This document shows, in pieces, positions 24,393 through 34,009 of a DNA stretch of 64,000 nt. Every line of letters starts with the position of its first letter. The stretch's first letter is position 1. Made by a program: the position numbers and the translations under genes. Source of the stretch: Akkermansia muciniphila (lineage in GTDB: Bacteria > Verrucomicrobiota > Verrucomicrobiia > Verrucomicrobiales > Akkermansiaceae); the NCBI GenBank assembly GCA_947624785.1, contig CANQLV010000001.1, forward strand, positions 62,001 through 126,000. Direction: 5' to 3'. Below the pieces are notes generated by a model. That model worked only from the letters and a program-made list of their open reading frames with translations. It was not told the origin of the DNA and did no database searches.

Positions 24393-26669
24393 ATGAACAT
24401 CACGTGGTGCCTGATAGCCGTATGGGCGGGGATTGCCGGACTGGCCCCCGCGCAGGAGGCTGCTGACGGGCTGGATTCCCGCAATATCATTCTGCCGCAG
24501 AGGCGCGTGATTCTCCCGCCGGACCGGATGCCCCGGCAGCCGGTCACGATGGAAAAGGTGAACGCCCGCATCCTGGTGAACGGACGCTCCGCCGTGACCA
24601 CCCTAGAGCTGGATGTACGGAATAACGGTTCTTCTCCCGCGGAGGCTGAGCTGCTGCTGCCCGTTCCGGAGGGCGTGGTGGTGAAAGGTTTTCATTATGG
24701 GGACGGAAAGGCGGAGTGGAAGGCCTCCCTGATGCCGGCGGACGAGGCGCGGCGCCTGTATGACCGCATTGTGGCGCGCAGAAAGGATCCGGCTCTGCTG
24801 GAATTTGCGGGGTTCGGGGCCATCCGGTCCAGCGTGTTTCCGGTTCCGCCCAGGTCTGCCGTGAAGTTGGGGATTGTTTATGAACAATTGCTGACCCCTG
24901 TGGAGGGGCGTTTGGATTACGTGCTTCCCAGAACGGAAGCTCTTTCCGGAAATGTTCCGTGGACGGTGCGGGTGGAGCTGGCTTCCGGAAAGGACGGCCC
25001 GGGCAACCTCTTTACTCCCTCCCATCAGATGGAGCGCCATCAGTTGGAGGATGGAACCGTGGTTCTGGTCCTGGCGGAGGAAAGGATGAACCCGGGCCCT
25101 TTCCGCCTGTCATGGCTGGAGGCGCGCGGGAAGAAAGGGGAAGCCTCTTCCGGGCCGGATGCCAGCATTTATGCAACTCCCGACTTCAGCGGCGGAAAAA
25201 ACGGATACTTTCTGGCCATGCTGGGCAAGGACGGACGGCCCGGTGAAAACTCCATCCTGCGGGAAGTCACGCTGGTGCTGGACAGGTCCGGGAGCATGCG
25301 CGGGAACAAGCTCGCCAGTGTGAAGGAGGCGGCCAAACAGATCGTTTCCGGCCTGAATCCCGGAGAACGGTTCAACATCATCACCTATAACGAAGGCGTC
25401 AATTTATTTGAAGCGGCCCCGGTGGAAAAAAATGGCGCGTCGGAAAAAGCGGCCCACGCATGGCTGGATGCCGTCGTAGCGCGGGGGGGCACCAATATTC
25501 ACGAGGCTCTGGCCGCCGCCTTGAGCCAGCCTTCCCATGAAGGGATGCTTCCCGTGGTGCTTTTCCTGACGGACGGCCTTCCCACGATCGGCCGTACTTC
25601 GGAAAAATCCATTGCGGCCCTGGCGGGGGAAGGAAACAAGGCGGAAAGGCGCATTTTCACCATCGGGGTGGGGGAGGACGTGAACGCCCCCCTGCTGAGG
25701 CGCATGGCGGAGATTTCCGGGGGGCTTCCGTGCTACATCCTTTCCGGGGAGAATCTGGAGGTCAAGCTGACTCAGGTATTCCGGCAGTTGTACGGCCCAG
25801 TCTTCCGGAAGGTGCGCTATACCGTCTGCTCCACGGACGGCAGGGAACAGCCGGGAAGGGTGCAGGACGCCATTCCTTCCGGGATTCTGCCGGACATTTA
25901 TTCCGGCACCCCCGCCGTTCTGGCCGGCCGGTACATAGGCACGGAACCTTTCCTGATTAAGGGAACCTGCCTGGACCGGCACAACAGGGAACTCGCCTTT
26001 TCCATCACCGTGGACCCGCAGAGCATTTCCCGCATGAAGGATGATTTTGTGGCCCGGCTGTGGGCTGCGCGTAAAATAGGCAGCCTGGAGACGGCCCTGA
26101 TGGATATGGGAGGAAGCCCCTCCGCCCACCATCCAGGAACGGCGGAATTGGTGGAGGAAATCATGCGGCTTTCCCGGGATTTCGGGATCATGAGTTCGGC
26201 CGCCTCGTTTTTTGCGGATGACGGGGGTTCCCGTTCATGGTCCAGCGATCATGTTTCTCCGGGAATCTCCTCCCGGAACGGTGCGGTGGGAAGAGTGATG
26301 CTGGATTCCCGTGAAGGGCTGGATGCGATTGCGCTGCAAGAGAATGCCGTAGCCAAGAAGAGGGAATTGACCCTCAATAAATACAACATCCAGTTGGACC
26401 GCCAGGGACGCTCCGTGTCCTTCAGCGATACGGCCCAGATTTCCCGGAACGGCTATTTCAACAGGAACGGAGTCTGGATGGAAAGCTCCGTTCTTTCCCT
26501 GCCGGAGGCGGGGCGCGCCGTGAAGGCAGTCCAGGTCGGGACGCCGGAATATGCCGCCGTGGCGGACAGGCTGATTGAATCCAACCGCCAGGGGCTTTTG
26601 GCCCTGGAGGGCTCCGTGATGCTTCTCCTGGATGGAAAAACCGTCCTGCTGCAAAACAGTTTTCCGTAA
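24393..26669 (+). CDS. Exported VIT and von Willebrand A domain protein
   Basis: The protein has 758 residues. A signal peptide (1-20, ending GLAPAQ) precedes a VIT domain (about 50-200), with the typical LDVRNNGSSPAEAELLLPVPEG and RRLYDRIV. A VWA domain starts near 290 with the metal-ion-dependent adhesion site D297-R-S-G-S. This is the architecture of inter-alpha-trypsin-inhibitor-like bacterial surface proteins. The C-terminal 150 residues match nothing I know. No sortase motif or C-terminal helix is seen, so it may be periplasmic. It is followed by a second VWA gene 23 bases later. Confidence 0.85.
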   Translation: MNITWCLIAVWAGIAGLAPAQEAADGLDSRNIILPQRRVILPPDRMPRQPVTMEKVNARILVNGRSAVTTLELDVRNNGSSPAEAELLLPVPEGVVVKGFHYGDGKAEWKASLMPADEARRLYDRIVARRKDPALLEFAGFGAIRSSVFPVPPRSAVKLGIVYEQLLTPVEGRLDYVLPRTEALSGNVPWTVRVELASGKDGPGNLFTPSHQMERHQLEDGTVVLVLAEERMNPGPFRLSWLEARGKKGEASSGPDASIYATPDFSGGKNGYFLAMLGKDGRPGENSILREVTLVLDRSGSMRGNKLASVKEAAKQIVSGLNPGERFNIITYNEGVNLFEAAPVEKNGASEKAAHAWLDAVVARGGTNIHEALAAALSQPSHEGMLPVVLFLTDGLPTIGRTSEKSIAALAGEGNKAERRIFTIGVGEDVNAPLLRRMAEISGGLPCYILSGENLEVKLTQVFRQLYGPVFRKVRYTVCSTDGREQPGRVQDAIPSGILPDIYSGTPAVLAGRYIGTEPFLIKGTCLDRHNRELAFSITVDPQSISRMKDDFVARLWAARKIGSLETALMDMGGSPSAHHPGTAELVEEIMRLSRDFGIMSSAASFFADDGGSRSWSSDHVSPGISSRNGAVGRVMLDSREGLDAIALQENAVAKKRELTLNKYNIQLDRQGRSVSFSDTAQISRNGYFNRNGVWMESSVLSLPEAGRAVKAVQVGTPEYAAVADRLIESNRQGLLALEGSVMLLLDGKTVLLQNSFP

Positions 26670-26692
26670 TAAACAATTAATAAACAATAATC

Positions 26693-28798
26693 ATGAACTA
26701 TATCATTGCATGTACATTGGGGGTACTGGGCGCCGGAGCATTCTGCGCGCATGCCGAATCGTCTGCCGGTTCATCGGACGGCCAAACCGTCCCCGCCGGG
26801 AAGGATAAACCCTCGGCTCCGGTCATTCCGGTTTCCCCCGGAAGCATGGACGCGGTTATAACGGACGGGAGCGGGAAGGCCCCCGTCACGCCGGACCGGC
26901 AGCAGGAAGAGAAACAGGACATGAAAGACGGAACCGTCCTGCTTACGGTTAAAAGCGGAAACGGAGAAGAATCCACGGCCTCCGTTACCGTGATTTCCGC
27001 CGAAGGGGAGGGACAGGTGCCCTGCGTCAAGATAAGCGTGGATAATCCGGATAAGGCCGGAGAGGTGAAGGAAGCTTCCTATTCCATCGGCACCGTGAAA
27101 GGGCCTGATCCCGGAAAGATGGAAATTACGGTAACTCCCCGCAGGGAGGATGCCTCCCCCGGAGACTCAGCAATTCCGCAACACGGCGAAGTTATTATCA
27201 CCCGGAAAGTGACAGGCCCCGCAAACGGAGCCGGAACGGCTCCCGCCGGAAAGAAGTGCGTTTCCTGTATCACGATAAGCACGGAGGAACCGGCAACCAA
27301 AGAGGCTGCCTATTCCATAAAAACCACGGAAGGGGCGGCTCCCGGAAAGGCGGAAATAATCGTGACTTCCCGTCAGGAAGGAACTTCTTCCGGAGGTGCG
27401 GCCGTTTCCAAAAAGGGGGAAGTGATCATCACCCAGGCTGTTGCGGATAGCTCCGCGGCCCCGGCTGCCATGCCCGTCCTGACGATAAGCAGCACAGGGA
27501 AGGAAGAGGTTCCCTTCATTGAGATCAACGGGGGTGGCCCGGAGAAGGCCAAAGGCGCGGGGGAAGCCGCCGATTCCGTCATTACCCTGAAAGAAACCGC
27601 TCCGGGGAAAATGGAGATCAGCGTAACTCCGAAGCAGGAGAGCGCTTCTCCCGGCACTCCTGCCGCTCCGGACCAGGCGGCGGGAAAAGATGACCGCGCC
27701 GTTGTCCAGATTGCTCTTCTGCTGGATACCTCCAGCAGCATGAACGGCCTTATTGACCAAGCGCGTACGTACCTGTGGAAGATTGTCAATGACATGACGC
27801 TGGCGCGCCAGAACGGAAGGCTTCCCTTCATCCAGATAGCCCTGTATGAGTACGGAAACCAGGGGTTGTCCTCCCAGGACTCATGGATACGCCAGGTGCT
27901 TCCGTTCACGGATGACCTGGACAGGGTTTCCGATGAATTGTTCAAGCTGAAAACCTGCGGCGGCACGGAATGCTGCGGCGCCGTTATTGACCGGGCCGTG
28001 AAGGAATTGAAATGGAACACGGAAGACCCCAACGCGCTGAAGCTGGTCTTCATCGCCGGCAATGAACCCTTCAACCAGGGCAGCGTGCCGTATGCGGAGG
28101 CGATTGCGCGCGGGCTGGAACAGGGCATTACCGTCAATACCATTCATTGCGGGAATGCCGGAGATTCGGATACGCGCCTGTGGAAGGACGGAGCGAAAAA
28201 GGGGGACGGCAGCTTTCTCAATATTGACCACAACGCGACCCCCATGGAGCCGGAGACTCCCTATGACGGAGAGCTTGCGAAGTTGAGCTCCTCCCTGAAT
28301 GCAACCTATCTCGCCTACGGTTCCCCGGAAGTCCAGGCTGAAAGGCTGGAAAAACAGGAACTCCAGGACAGGCTGACCCTGAAATTGTCTCCGGCGGCTT
28401 CCGTGGGCCGGACCAGAGCGAAGGCCAACAAGGCGGCGTACTCCAATACTTCATGGGATCTTGTGGATCTTTATGAACGGAACGGCGTGCAGGCATGGGA
28501 GGATTTGGGCAATGCCGGCCAGCTTCCCAGGGAATTGGAGGGGAAAACCGCAGAGGAAATGGAAGCCATCGTAAAAGAAAAGGCGGAGCAGCGCACAGCC
28601 CTGCAGAAGAAGGTGAAGGAGGTGGACGCGCAGCGCAGCGAATGGCTGGCCAAATGGAAGAAACAGCAGAGCGCCTCCAAAGGCTCCAGGGCGAATACCC
28701 TGGAGGACGCCATTATTCAGGCCGTGAGGCGGCAGGCCTCCAAAAAGCAGTTTTCCTTTGTTGAAGAGAACGAAGCGGCAGAAAAAAATCCCCTATGA
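26693..28798 (+). CDS. Exported VWA-domain protein with three N-terminal repeats
   Basis: The 701-residue protein has a signal peptide (about 1-22). Three divergent repeats of about 65-75 residues follow (about 105-330), each with a core like APGKMEISVTP and GEVIIT. A VWA domain follows from residue 340 with the intact metal site D345-T-S-S-S, then a Lys/Glu-rich helical C-terminus. VWA domains usually bind protein ligands through a divalent metal. The repeats look like beta-sandwich spacers made by internal duplication. It is probably co-transcribed with the VIT/VWA gene and ended by the hairpin at 28823. Confidence 0.8.
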   Translation: MNYIIACTLGVLGAGAFCAHAESSAGSSDGQTVPAGKDKPSAPVIPVSPGSMDAVITDGSGKAPVTPDRQQEEKQDMKDGTVLLTVKSGNGEESTASVTVISAEGEGQVPCVKISVDNPDKAGEVKEASYSIGTVKGPDPGKMEITVTPRREDASPGDSAIPQHGEVIITRKVTGPANGAGTAPAGKKCVSCITISTEEPATKEAAYSIKTTEGAAPGKAEIIVTSRQEGTSSGGAAVSKKGEVIITQAVADSSAAPAAMPVLTISSTGKEEVPFIEINGGGPEKAKGAGEAADSVITLKETAPGKMEISVTPKQESASPGTPAAPDQAAGKDDRAVVQIALLLDTSSSMNGLIDQARTYLWKIVNDMTLARQNGRLPFIQIALYEYGNQGLSSQDSWIRQVLPFTDDLDRVSDELFKLKTCGGTECCGAVIDRAVKELKWNTEDPNALKLVFIAGNEPFNQGSVPYAEAIARGLEQGITVNTIHCGNAGDSDTRLWKDGAKKGDGSFLNIDHNATPMEPETPYDGELAKLSSSLNATYLAYGSPEVQAERLEKQELQDRLTLKLSPAASVGRTRAKANKAAYSNTSWDLVDLYERNGVQAWEDLGNAGQLPRELEGKTAEEMEAIVKEKAEQRTALQKKVKEVDAQRSEWLAKWKKQQSASKGSRANTLEDAIIQAVRRQASKKQFSFVEENEAAEKNPL

Positions 28799-28822
28799 AT
28801 GATAGAGTGAAGAAATGAGTGC

Positions 28823-28873
28823 TTCTGCGGGGCTGTCCGGGAGTGCCGGCAGTCCCGCAGAACTGTTCTTTTT
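28823..28873 (+). terminator. Rho-independent terminator after the VWA pair
   Basis: The outer stem TTCTGCGGG/CCCGCAGAA encloses a second helix around CCGGgagtgCCGG and is followed by CTGTTCTTTTT. It separates the VWA genes from the two-component genes. Confidence 0.7.
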
Positions 28874-28922
28874 GAAAAACCGGTTTTACCGGAACATTAA
28901 AATTTGATAGATTATTCAGCAC

Positions 28923-29612
28923 ATGCACCGCTACTGCATTCTGGTCATTGAGGACGATCATGCCATCAGAAACGGCCTGGTGGACGCTTTGTCCATGTCC
29001 GGCTACGACGTTCTGTCTGCAAAGGACGGTTATGAAGCCCTGGAGGTGATTCATGCGGAGGAGTACGATCTGGTTCTGCTGGATGTGGTGCTGCCCGGAG
29101 CGAACGGTTTTGAGCTCTTGAAGCGCATCAGGGAGGACCGGGCCACCGTTCCCGTGCTGATGCTTACCGCCAAGGGAGCGGAGGCGGACAAGGTGAAGGG
29201 GCTGAAGCTGGGGGCGGATGATTATGTAGTGAAGCCCTTCAGCCTGCTGGAAGTTCTGGCCAGGATAGAAGCCGTGCTGAGGCGGTCCCCGGAAAGGCCC
29301 AGCGCCGTCAGCCGCGTCATGCTGCCGGAGGGGCATCTGGATTTTTCCACCCGTGCCCTGGTGCTGGGGAATGAGCGGGTGGCGCTGACGACCAAGGAAT
29401 TTGACCTGGCGCGCCATCTGGCGGCGAACGCCGGCAGAATCATTACCCGTGAGGAAATCCTGGCGAGAGTCTGGAAGATGGATCCCCGGCTGGTGGAAAC
29501 GCGTAGCATTGACACCACGATCGCCCGGCTGAGGGAAAAAATGGGGAAGAGGAACGCGGCCGTGATCCGCACCCTGAGGGGGCAGGGATATGTTTGGGAG
29601 GATGACGCATGA
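28923..29612 (+). CDS. OmpR/PhoB-family response regulator
   Basis: This 229-residue protein has a receiver domain with acidic pocket EDD (residues 11-13), phospho-acceptor D54 in LLDVVLPG, and conserved T and K (MLTAKG, VVKPFSL). The C-terminal winged helix ends in RTLRGQGYVWEDD, as in OmpR-type DNA binders. It overlaps the sensor kinase gene by 4 bases and so forms a pair with it. The regulon is unknown. A promoter is expected in the gap after 28873, but I could not fix one. Confidence 0.93.
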   Translation: MHRYCILVIEDDHAIRNGLVDALSMSGYDVLSAKDGYEALEVIHAEEYDLVLLDVVLPGANGFELLKRIREDRATVPVLMLTAKGAEADKVKGLKLGADDYVVKPFSLLEVLARIEAVLRRSPERPSAVSRVMLPEGHLDFSTRALVLGNERVALTTKEFDLARHLAANAGRIITREEILARVWKMDPRLVETRSIDTTIARLREKMGKRNAAVIRTLRGQGYVWEDDA

Positions 29613-31657
29613 GCAGCCGTTTTTCCTTTCATCTGCTGCTTTGGTCCTGCCTGCTGATTCTGCTGGGAGTGATGGGGTGGCTGAGCCATTCCATGCTGGA
29701 TGCGGAAAAGCGCAGGCTGGCGGAGACGCACCAGATCCGCCTGGTGGAACAGAGCCGCCTGGCCCTGTGGCGTATGGATTCCCTGCTGGCCTCCATGATT
29801 GCGGGTGAAAACAACCGTTCCCCCGGTGAGTATTTCCAGGGGGACGCGCTGGCGGATTCACATAAGAAAGAGAAGGCCATGCCGGATTTATCCGGTTTTG
29901 CCAAATTGTATTTCCAGATAGATCCGCGGGGGAACATTTCCTCTCCCCAGAAAGGAGCGGATCGGATGAAGTATGTCCTCCAGCTGGGGAAATCCGGCTG
30001 GGGAAGCCGCATGGCGGACGCCATGAAGAAGTTGCCGGGGCCTTCCTCCATCTCCGGAGAGGGGGCCGCACTGCCGGAGTCCGATGCGTTTTCCGGGCCT
30101 CCTGCGGAAGAAGAAGTGAAGGTCACTTCCGTGACGATCGTGGATGGAAGGGACCAGCAGAAAAACGGGCTGCCGCTGGAGCTTGCGGTGGTTCAACAGG
30201 GCATGGAAGATTATAACATGCGCAAAAACCTTTCCAACAGCCAGCAGGAGTACAACGTCAAGGTAAAAAAGAAGGCCCTGGAGGGCCCGCGGCACGGGAT
30301 AGGGGAATCCAAGGTCCTGAGCCGGAAGGCCGTTTCAAGGGCCGGGGGTGCGCGGAGCAGCCCGGAACGGAATAAAACATGGAATGATGCGCCTTCCCCG
30401 GAGACATTGGAAAAAGGTTCCGGGGATAAAATAGTTCTTTTGGAGCCGGACAGCGGGAAACTGGTGGTGGAAGGAGCCAGGGCGCTGTTTGAGTCTCTGG
30501 AAGGTAAGGCGCCCCCGGTAAAGGAAAGTTTGACGGAGCTGTCTTTTAGCAGGCATCATGGATTCTCCAAAACTCCGGAGAGTTACCGGGAACTTTCCAT
30601 TTCCTCCCTCCAGCCCAGATGGCGCCAGGGGAAGGAATGCTTCCTGACGCGCCGCATTTCAGACCACGGCCAGGTATGGGTGCAGGGCATCTGGCTGGAC
30701 TGGGACAAATTATCCGCCTACCTGCTGGAGTCCGTAGCCGATATTTTGCCGGAGGCCTCCCTGTCTCCAGCCGACGGCCGGGAGGAAAGCTATTTGACGC
30801 TGGCCGGTATTCCCGCCATGCTGAATCCGGGCAATCTTCCCCCCATGCCTGCCAATTCCCTGCGCACGGTCTGGAATTCCATGGCGATGGCGTGGTTTTG
30901 CGGGCTTCTGGCCCTGTGCGGTGTTATCGGCTTCATGATCGGCCTTATCCGCCTGAGCGAACGCCGCGCCGTCTTCGTTTCCGCCGTCACCCATGAGTTG
31001 AGGACGCCCCTGACTACGTTCAACATGTACACGGAAATGCTTTCTTCCGGCCTGGTGCCCAAGGGAAGGGAAATGGCCTATGTGGATATCCTGAAAAATG
31101 AGGCGGGCAGGTTGACGCACCTGGTGGACAACGTATTGAGCTATGCGCGGGTGGAGAAAAATTCCGTCTCCCTCCATCCGGAAAAAATTCCGGTGCCGGA
31201 CCTCGCCTCCGCCGTCATTGCCCGCATCTCCCCCCGGCTGGCCTCCGCAGGCATGGATTCCCAGCTTTCCGTGGCTCCGGAGTTGCAGCAGGAAACCGTC
31301 ATGGCGGACCTGACCGCCGTGGAGCAGATCGTATACAACCTGGCGGACAACGCCGCCAAATACGCCTGCTTTGACGGGAGCGTTCTGAAAGTGGAACTGG
31401 CACGGGAAAAGCGTTTTCTGGTCATCCGCGTGGAGGATGAAGGGAAAGGCATTTCCGATTCCCTGAAGGGAAAGCTGTTCCGTCCCTTTTCCAGGTCTGC
31501 GGAGGAGGCTGCCGGAAAACAGCCGGGCGTGGGGCTGGGGCTGGCTTTATCCCGGGAACTGGCGAGAAGCATGGGCGGAGACTTGTGCCTGGAAGAGAGT
31601 TCCCACGGGTGCCGCTTTGCTCTCAGGCTTCCCCTTTCCAAGGCTGTTCCGGGATAA
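29609..31657 (+). CDS. Sensor histidine kinase with large extracytoplasmic domain
   Basis: The 682-residue protein has helix 1 near residues 8-28 and helix 2 near 420-447. About 390 residues outside the membrane lie between them. HisKA domain with H462 in AVTHELRTPLTTF. HATPase domain with NLADNAAKYA, EDEGKGIS and GVGLGLALSRELA. The sensory region matches no domain I can name and contains charged, low-complexity stretches. It is translationally coupled to the response regulator. The signal it detects is unknown; the neighbouring VWA proteins are possible targets or partners (inference). Confidence 0.92.
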   Translation: MSSRFSFHLLLWSCLLILLGVMGWLSHSMLDAEKRRLAETHQIRLVEQSRLALWRMDSLLASMIAGENNRSPGEYFQGDALADSHKKEKAMPDLSGFAKLYFQIDPRGNISSPQKGADRMKYVLQLGKSGWGSRMADAMKKLPGPSSISGEGAALPESDAFSGPPAEEEVKVTSVTIVDGRDQQKNGLPLELAVVQQGMEDYNMRKNLSNSQQEYNVKVKKKALEGPRHGIGESKVLSRKAVSRAGGARSSPERNKTWNDAPSPETLEKGSGDKIVLLEPDSGKLVVEGARALFESLEGKAPPVKESLTELSFSRHHGFSKTPESYRELSISSLQPRWRQGKECFLTRRISDHGQVWVQGIWLDWDKLSAYLLESVADILPEASLSPADGREESYLTLAGIPAMLNPGNLPPMPANSLRTVWNSMAMAWFCGLLALCGVIGFMIGLIRLSERRAVFVSAVTHELRTPLTTFNMYTEMLSSGLVPKGREMAYVDILKNEAGRLTHLVDNVLSYARVEKNSVSLHPEKIPVPDLASAVIARISPRLASAGMDSQLSVAPELQQETVMADLTAVEQIVYNLADNAAKYACFDGSVLKVELAREKRFLVIRVEDEGKGISDSLKGKLFRPFSRSAEEAAGKQPGVGLGLALSRELARSMGGDLCLEESSHGCRFALRLPLSKAVPG

Positions 31658-31738
31658 ACAAATTTCTTTAAATCAACCGTCATTCAGGTTTTAATCCTTT
31701 TCCTCACCCTCTTTATTTTCCAATAATCATTTCCTTTT

Positions 31739-32014
31739 ATGCATACTCCATTCTGCCAAAGCTGCGGCATGCCTCTGGGAAGCAGGGAAGACTGCGGCAC
31801 CAACCATGACGGAACCTCCAGTGAGGAATACTGCTGCTATTGCTTTCAGTACGGCTCATTTACGTCAGAATGCACCATGGAGCAGATGATTGAACATTGC
31901 GCCCGGTTTGTGGAGGAATTCAACAAGGAGAATGGTTCCTCCTACACGAAGGAGGAAGCCATTGCTCAAATGACTCTGTTTTTCCCCACGCTGAAACGCT
32001 GGAAAAAACAATAG
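31739..32014 (+). CDS. Putative zinc-ribbon domain protein
   Basis: The protein has 91 residues. The N-terminal zinc ribbon has cysteines in FCQSCGMPL, DCGTNHDG and EEYCCYCFQYG, followed by a helical tail with EFNKENGSSYTKEEA. This matches the small 'putative zinc ribbon' family often linked to transcription-factor-like proteins in other bacteria. Its role here is unknown. The gene stands alone between the sensor kinase and a convergent lipoprotein gene. Confidence 0.8.
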   Translation: MHTPFCQSCGMPLGSREDCGTNHDGTSSEEYCCYCFQYGSFTSECTMEQMIEHCARFVEEFNKENGSSYTKEEAIAQMTLFFPTLKRWKKQ

Positions 32015-32099
32015 AACCTTTTTCCCTTGTCCGCTTTCGGACGCTCCACAGGGCCTCCGGCCGTCCTGTTGGCCGGAACCCCGGTTCATATCATGATTC

Positions 32100-32144
32100 G
32101 GGGCTGTCTTCCTGCGGTTTATCAACCTTTCACAAGACAGCCCC
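32100..32144. terminator. Inverted repeat between convergent genes
   Basis: A perfect 11-base stem, GGGGCTGTCTT and its complement, has a 23-base loop. There is no T run on either side, so termination is possible but unproven. Confidence 0.35.
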
Positions 32145-32169
32145 GTAGAAAGAACCTTTCAGGGGAGGA

Positions 32170-33039
32170 TTATCTCCTTTGCGGTCCATGGGAGCCTCCG
32201 GGGCCGGAAGGCCGTGGCGAGGAAGACGGACGGGACGGCGCGGCAGCAGGAGGCGAAGACGGCCTGCTGGGCGCGTTGGCGGACGGCGGCGGGGAAGAAG
32301 GCCTGGAAACGGATGGGGGGCTGCTGGGGCGGTTCATGCCCGAATGACCCGGACGGGAGGCGGATGGCCTGGAGGAGGGCGTGGATGGACGACTGGGACG
32401 CCCGAAGTCAGGCCTGGAGGGCCGGTTCCCCTCCGGACGGCTGATGCCCGGACGATGCGTGCTCCCGGAATTGCCGGCGCCGGGGCGGTGGGGATTGTTG
32501 ACGGAAGGGCGGGAGGGCTGTCCCGGCTTTCCGAAGTCCGGCCTGCCGTGGCTGCCGCCCGGATTGCTCGCGGGCGGACGGTGGGAATTGCCGGGTTTTC
32601 CGAAGTCCGGGCGGTGGTTGGGCCTGCCGGGCTGGGGAACCGGCCTGTTGTTGCCCGGGCGGTGGTCCGGACGGAAATGATCCGGCCTGTACTGCGGCTT
32701 CATCGGCGGCCGCGCCATGGGGCGGCAGTAATGGGGGCGGATGTAGTGCCCGCGGTAATAGGGAGCCGGTCCCCACGTGGGGATGTAGTAATTCGGGCGG
32801 ATCAGGCTGATGGAATAAATGGGGCTGCCGAACGTGTCATAAGCATAGATGGGCCTGCCTCCGTAATATCCGTAAATGGGATAGCCGGAGTTGTCATACA
32901 TGTAGGACATGCCGGAGCCGCCGCTGCTGTAGGAGCCTGATACGCTGAAATTGTCATAATAAGGATCATAGCAACTGGACAGGGCGCAGCCGAGGGCTGC
33001 GGCCAGCAGCGAGTTTTTTAAAATAACGTATGCTTTCAT
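32170..33039 (-). CDS. Pro/Arg/Ser-rich repetitive lipoprotein
   Basis: The protein has 289 residues. The lipoprotein signal ends in ALGCALSSC (lipobox LSSC, Cys24 or so). A Tyr/Gly-rich segment follows (about 25-105, with repeats such as GYPIYGYYGGRPIYAYDTFGSPIY), then about 180 residues dominated by Pro, Arg, Ser, Gly and His. RPDFGKPG recurs three times with variation. The low-complexity tail is positively charged and could bind polyanions or cell wall. The ATG at 33039 is selected because it places the lipobox correctly; the 21 upstream codons are not signal-like. Confidence 0.7.
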   Translation of the reverse strand: MKAYVILKNSLLAAALGCALSSCYDPYYDNFSVSGSYSSGGSGMSYMYDNSGYPIYGYYGGRPIYAYDTFGSPIYSISLIRPNYYIPTWGPAPYYRGHYIRPHYCRPMARPPMKPQYRPDHFRPDHRPGNNRPVPQPGRPNHRPDFGKPGNSHRPPASNPGGSHGRPDFGKPGQPSRPSVNNPHRPGAGNSGSTHRPGISRPEGNRPSRPDFGRPSRPSTPSSRPSASRPGHSGMNRPSSPPSVSRPSSPPPSANAPSRPSSPPAAAPSRPSSSPRPSGPGGSHGPQRR

Positions 33040-33169
33040 GATGTTGAAACGGGGCGGGTTGTTTTTTCCCTTTGCTTGAAAAGCGGCGGGATAAAAGTAC
33101 ATTTGTTTAAAATTATTTTGCTTGGAAACGGGCTTCCTATTGTCTTAGACTGCAAAAACGTTCTACGTG

Positions 33170-34003
33170 ATGGGAATTCTCTTTCAAGAAAAAAAAATAG
33201 GTCTGGCTTTGTTGTGCGATAATGCTCCGTATACGCTGGACATGACGCTGGCCTCCTATGACAGGTCCGGCCTGCTGAATTATTTTGACGAGACCTGCGT
33301 CGTTTTTCCGGAAAGCGCCGGAAAGGTGTGTGAAACGGCCCTTGCCCACGGCCTTTCCGCGGTTCCTTCCCCGGTGGAGGGAGGTTTTATGGGGGCGCTC
33401 CATATGGCGGTCAATGCGCTGGATACGGATTACGTGCTTCTGGCGGAGGATGACTGCATGATCTGGGAGCATTTGCGCGGGGAATCCCTGGAAAACCAGT
33501 TGAAAAGAGCGGTGGAGCTGCTGATTTCCGGCCAGGCGGACATGGTGCGCCTGCGTCATGCCTGGCGCGGCTGCACGCGCTACAAGGCCGCCTACACGTA
33601 TTCCTACTTTTATCCCGTGGAGCAGCTGGCCACTATGTGGGTGCATGCGGAAGGCCTGTCGGAAGCTCCGGACTGGATCAAGAGCATCCGGCGCTTCTTC
33701 CACCCTTTCCGCTCCAAGCGTTCCATCGGCCGCTGCGTTTATGTGGAACAGAATCCCCATCTGCGCTTTCCCGAATACATTACCAAGATTGATGAAGGCT
33801 ACATCATTGACAGTGAGGTTTTCGAGTGGACCAACCAGCCCACCCTCATCGCCCGCTCCAGAATCAGGCAGATTCTGACCGGGCTGGCGCAGGCTCCCGG
33901 CACCATCGGAAGGCTGCCGCAGGATTTTGAAGCCGCCGTCAACAACCCGCGGTGGAGGGACGCCCACATGAACATAGGCGTCATCAGGGGAATTTTCACT
34001 TAA
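33170..34003 (+). CDS. Glycosyltransferase-like protein (GT-A type, putative)
   Basis: This 277-residue protein opens with IGLALLCDNAPYTLDMTLASY, typical of the nucleotide-binding start of GT-A folds. It contains YVLLAEDDCMIWE, which looks like the DxD metal site. No membrane segment is present. The acceptor and donor are unknown, and no sugar cluster surrounds it. The ATG at 33170 is used rather than the GTG one codon earlier. It is followed 6 bases later by the YkgJ-type gene, so the two are probably co-transcribed. Confidence 0.6.
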   Translation: MGILFQEKKIGLALLCDNAPYTLDMTLASYDRSGLLNYFDETCVVFPESAGKVCETALAHGLSAVPSPVEGGFMGALHMAVNALDTDYVLLAEDDCMIWEHLRGESLENQLKRAVELLISGQADMVRLRHAWRGCTRYKAAYTYSYFYPVEQLATMWVHAEGLSEAPDWIKSIRRFFHPFRSKRSIGRCVYVEQNPHLRFPEYITKIDEGYIIDSEVFEWTNQPTLIARSRIRQILTGLAQAPGTIGRLPQDFEAAVNNPRWRDAHMNIGVIRGIFT

Positions 34004-34009
34004 AGGCGC

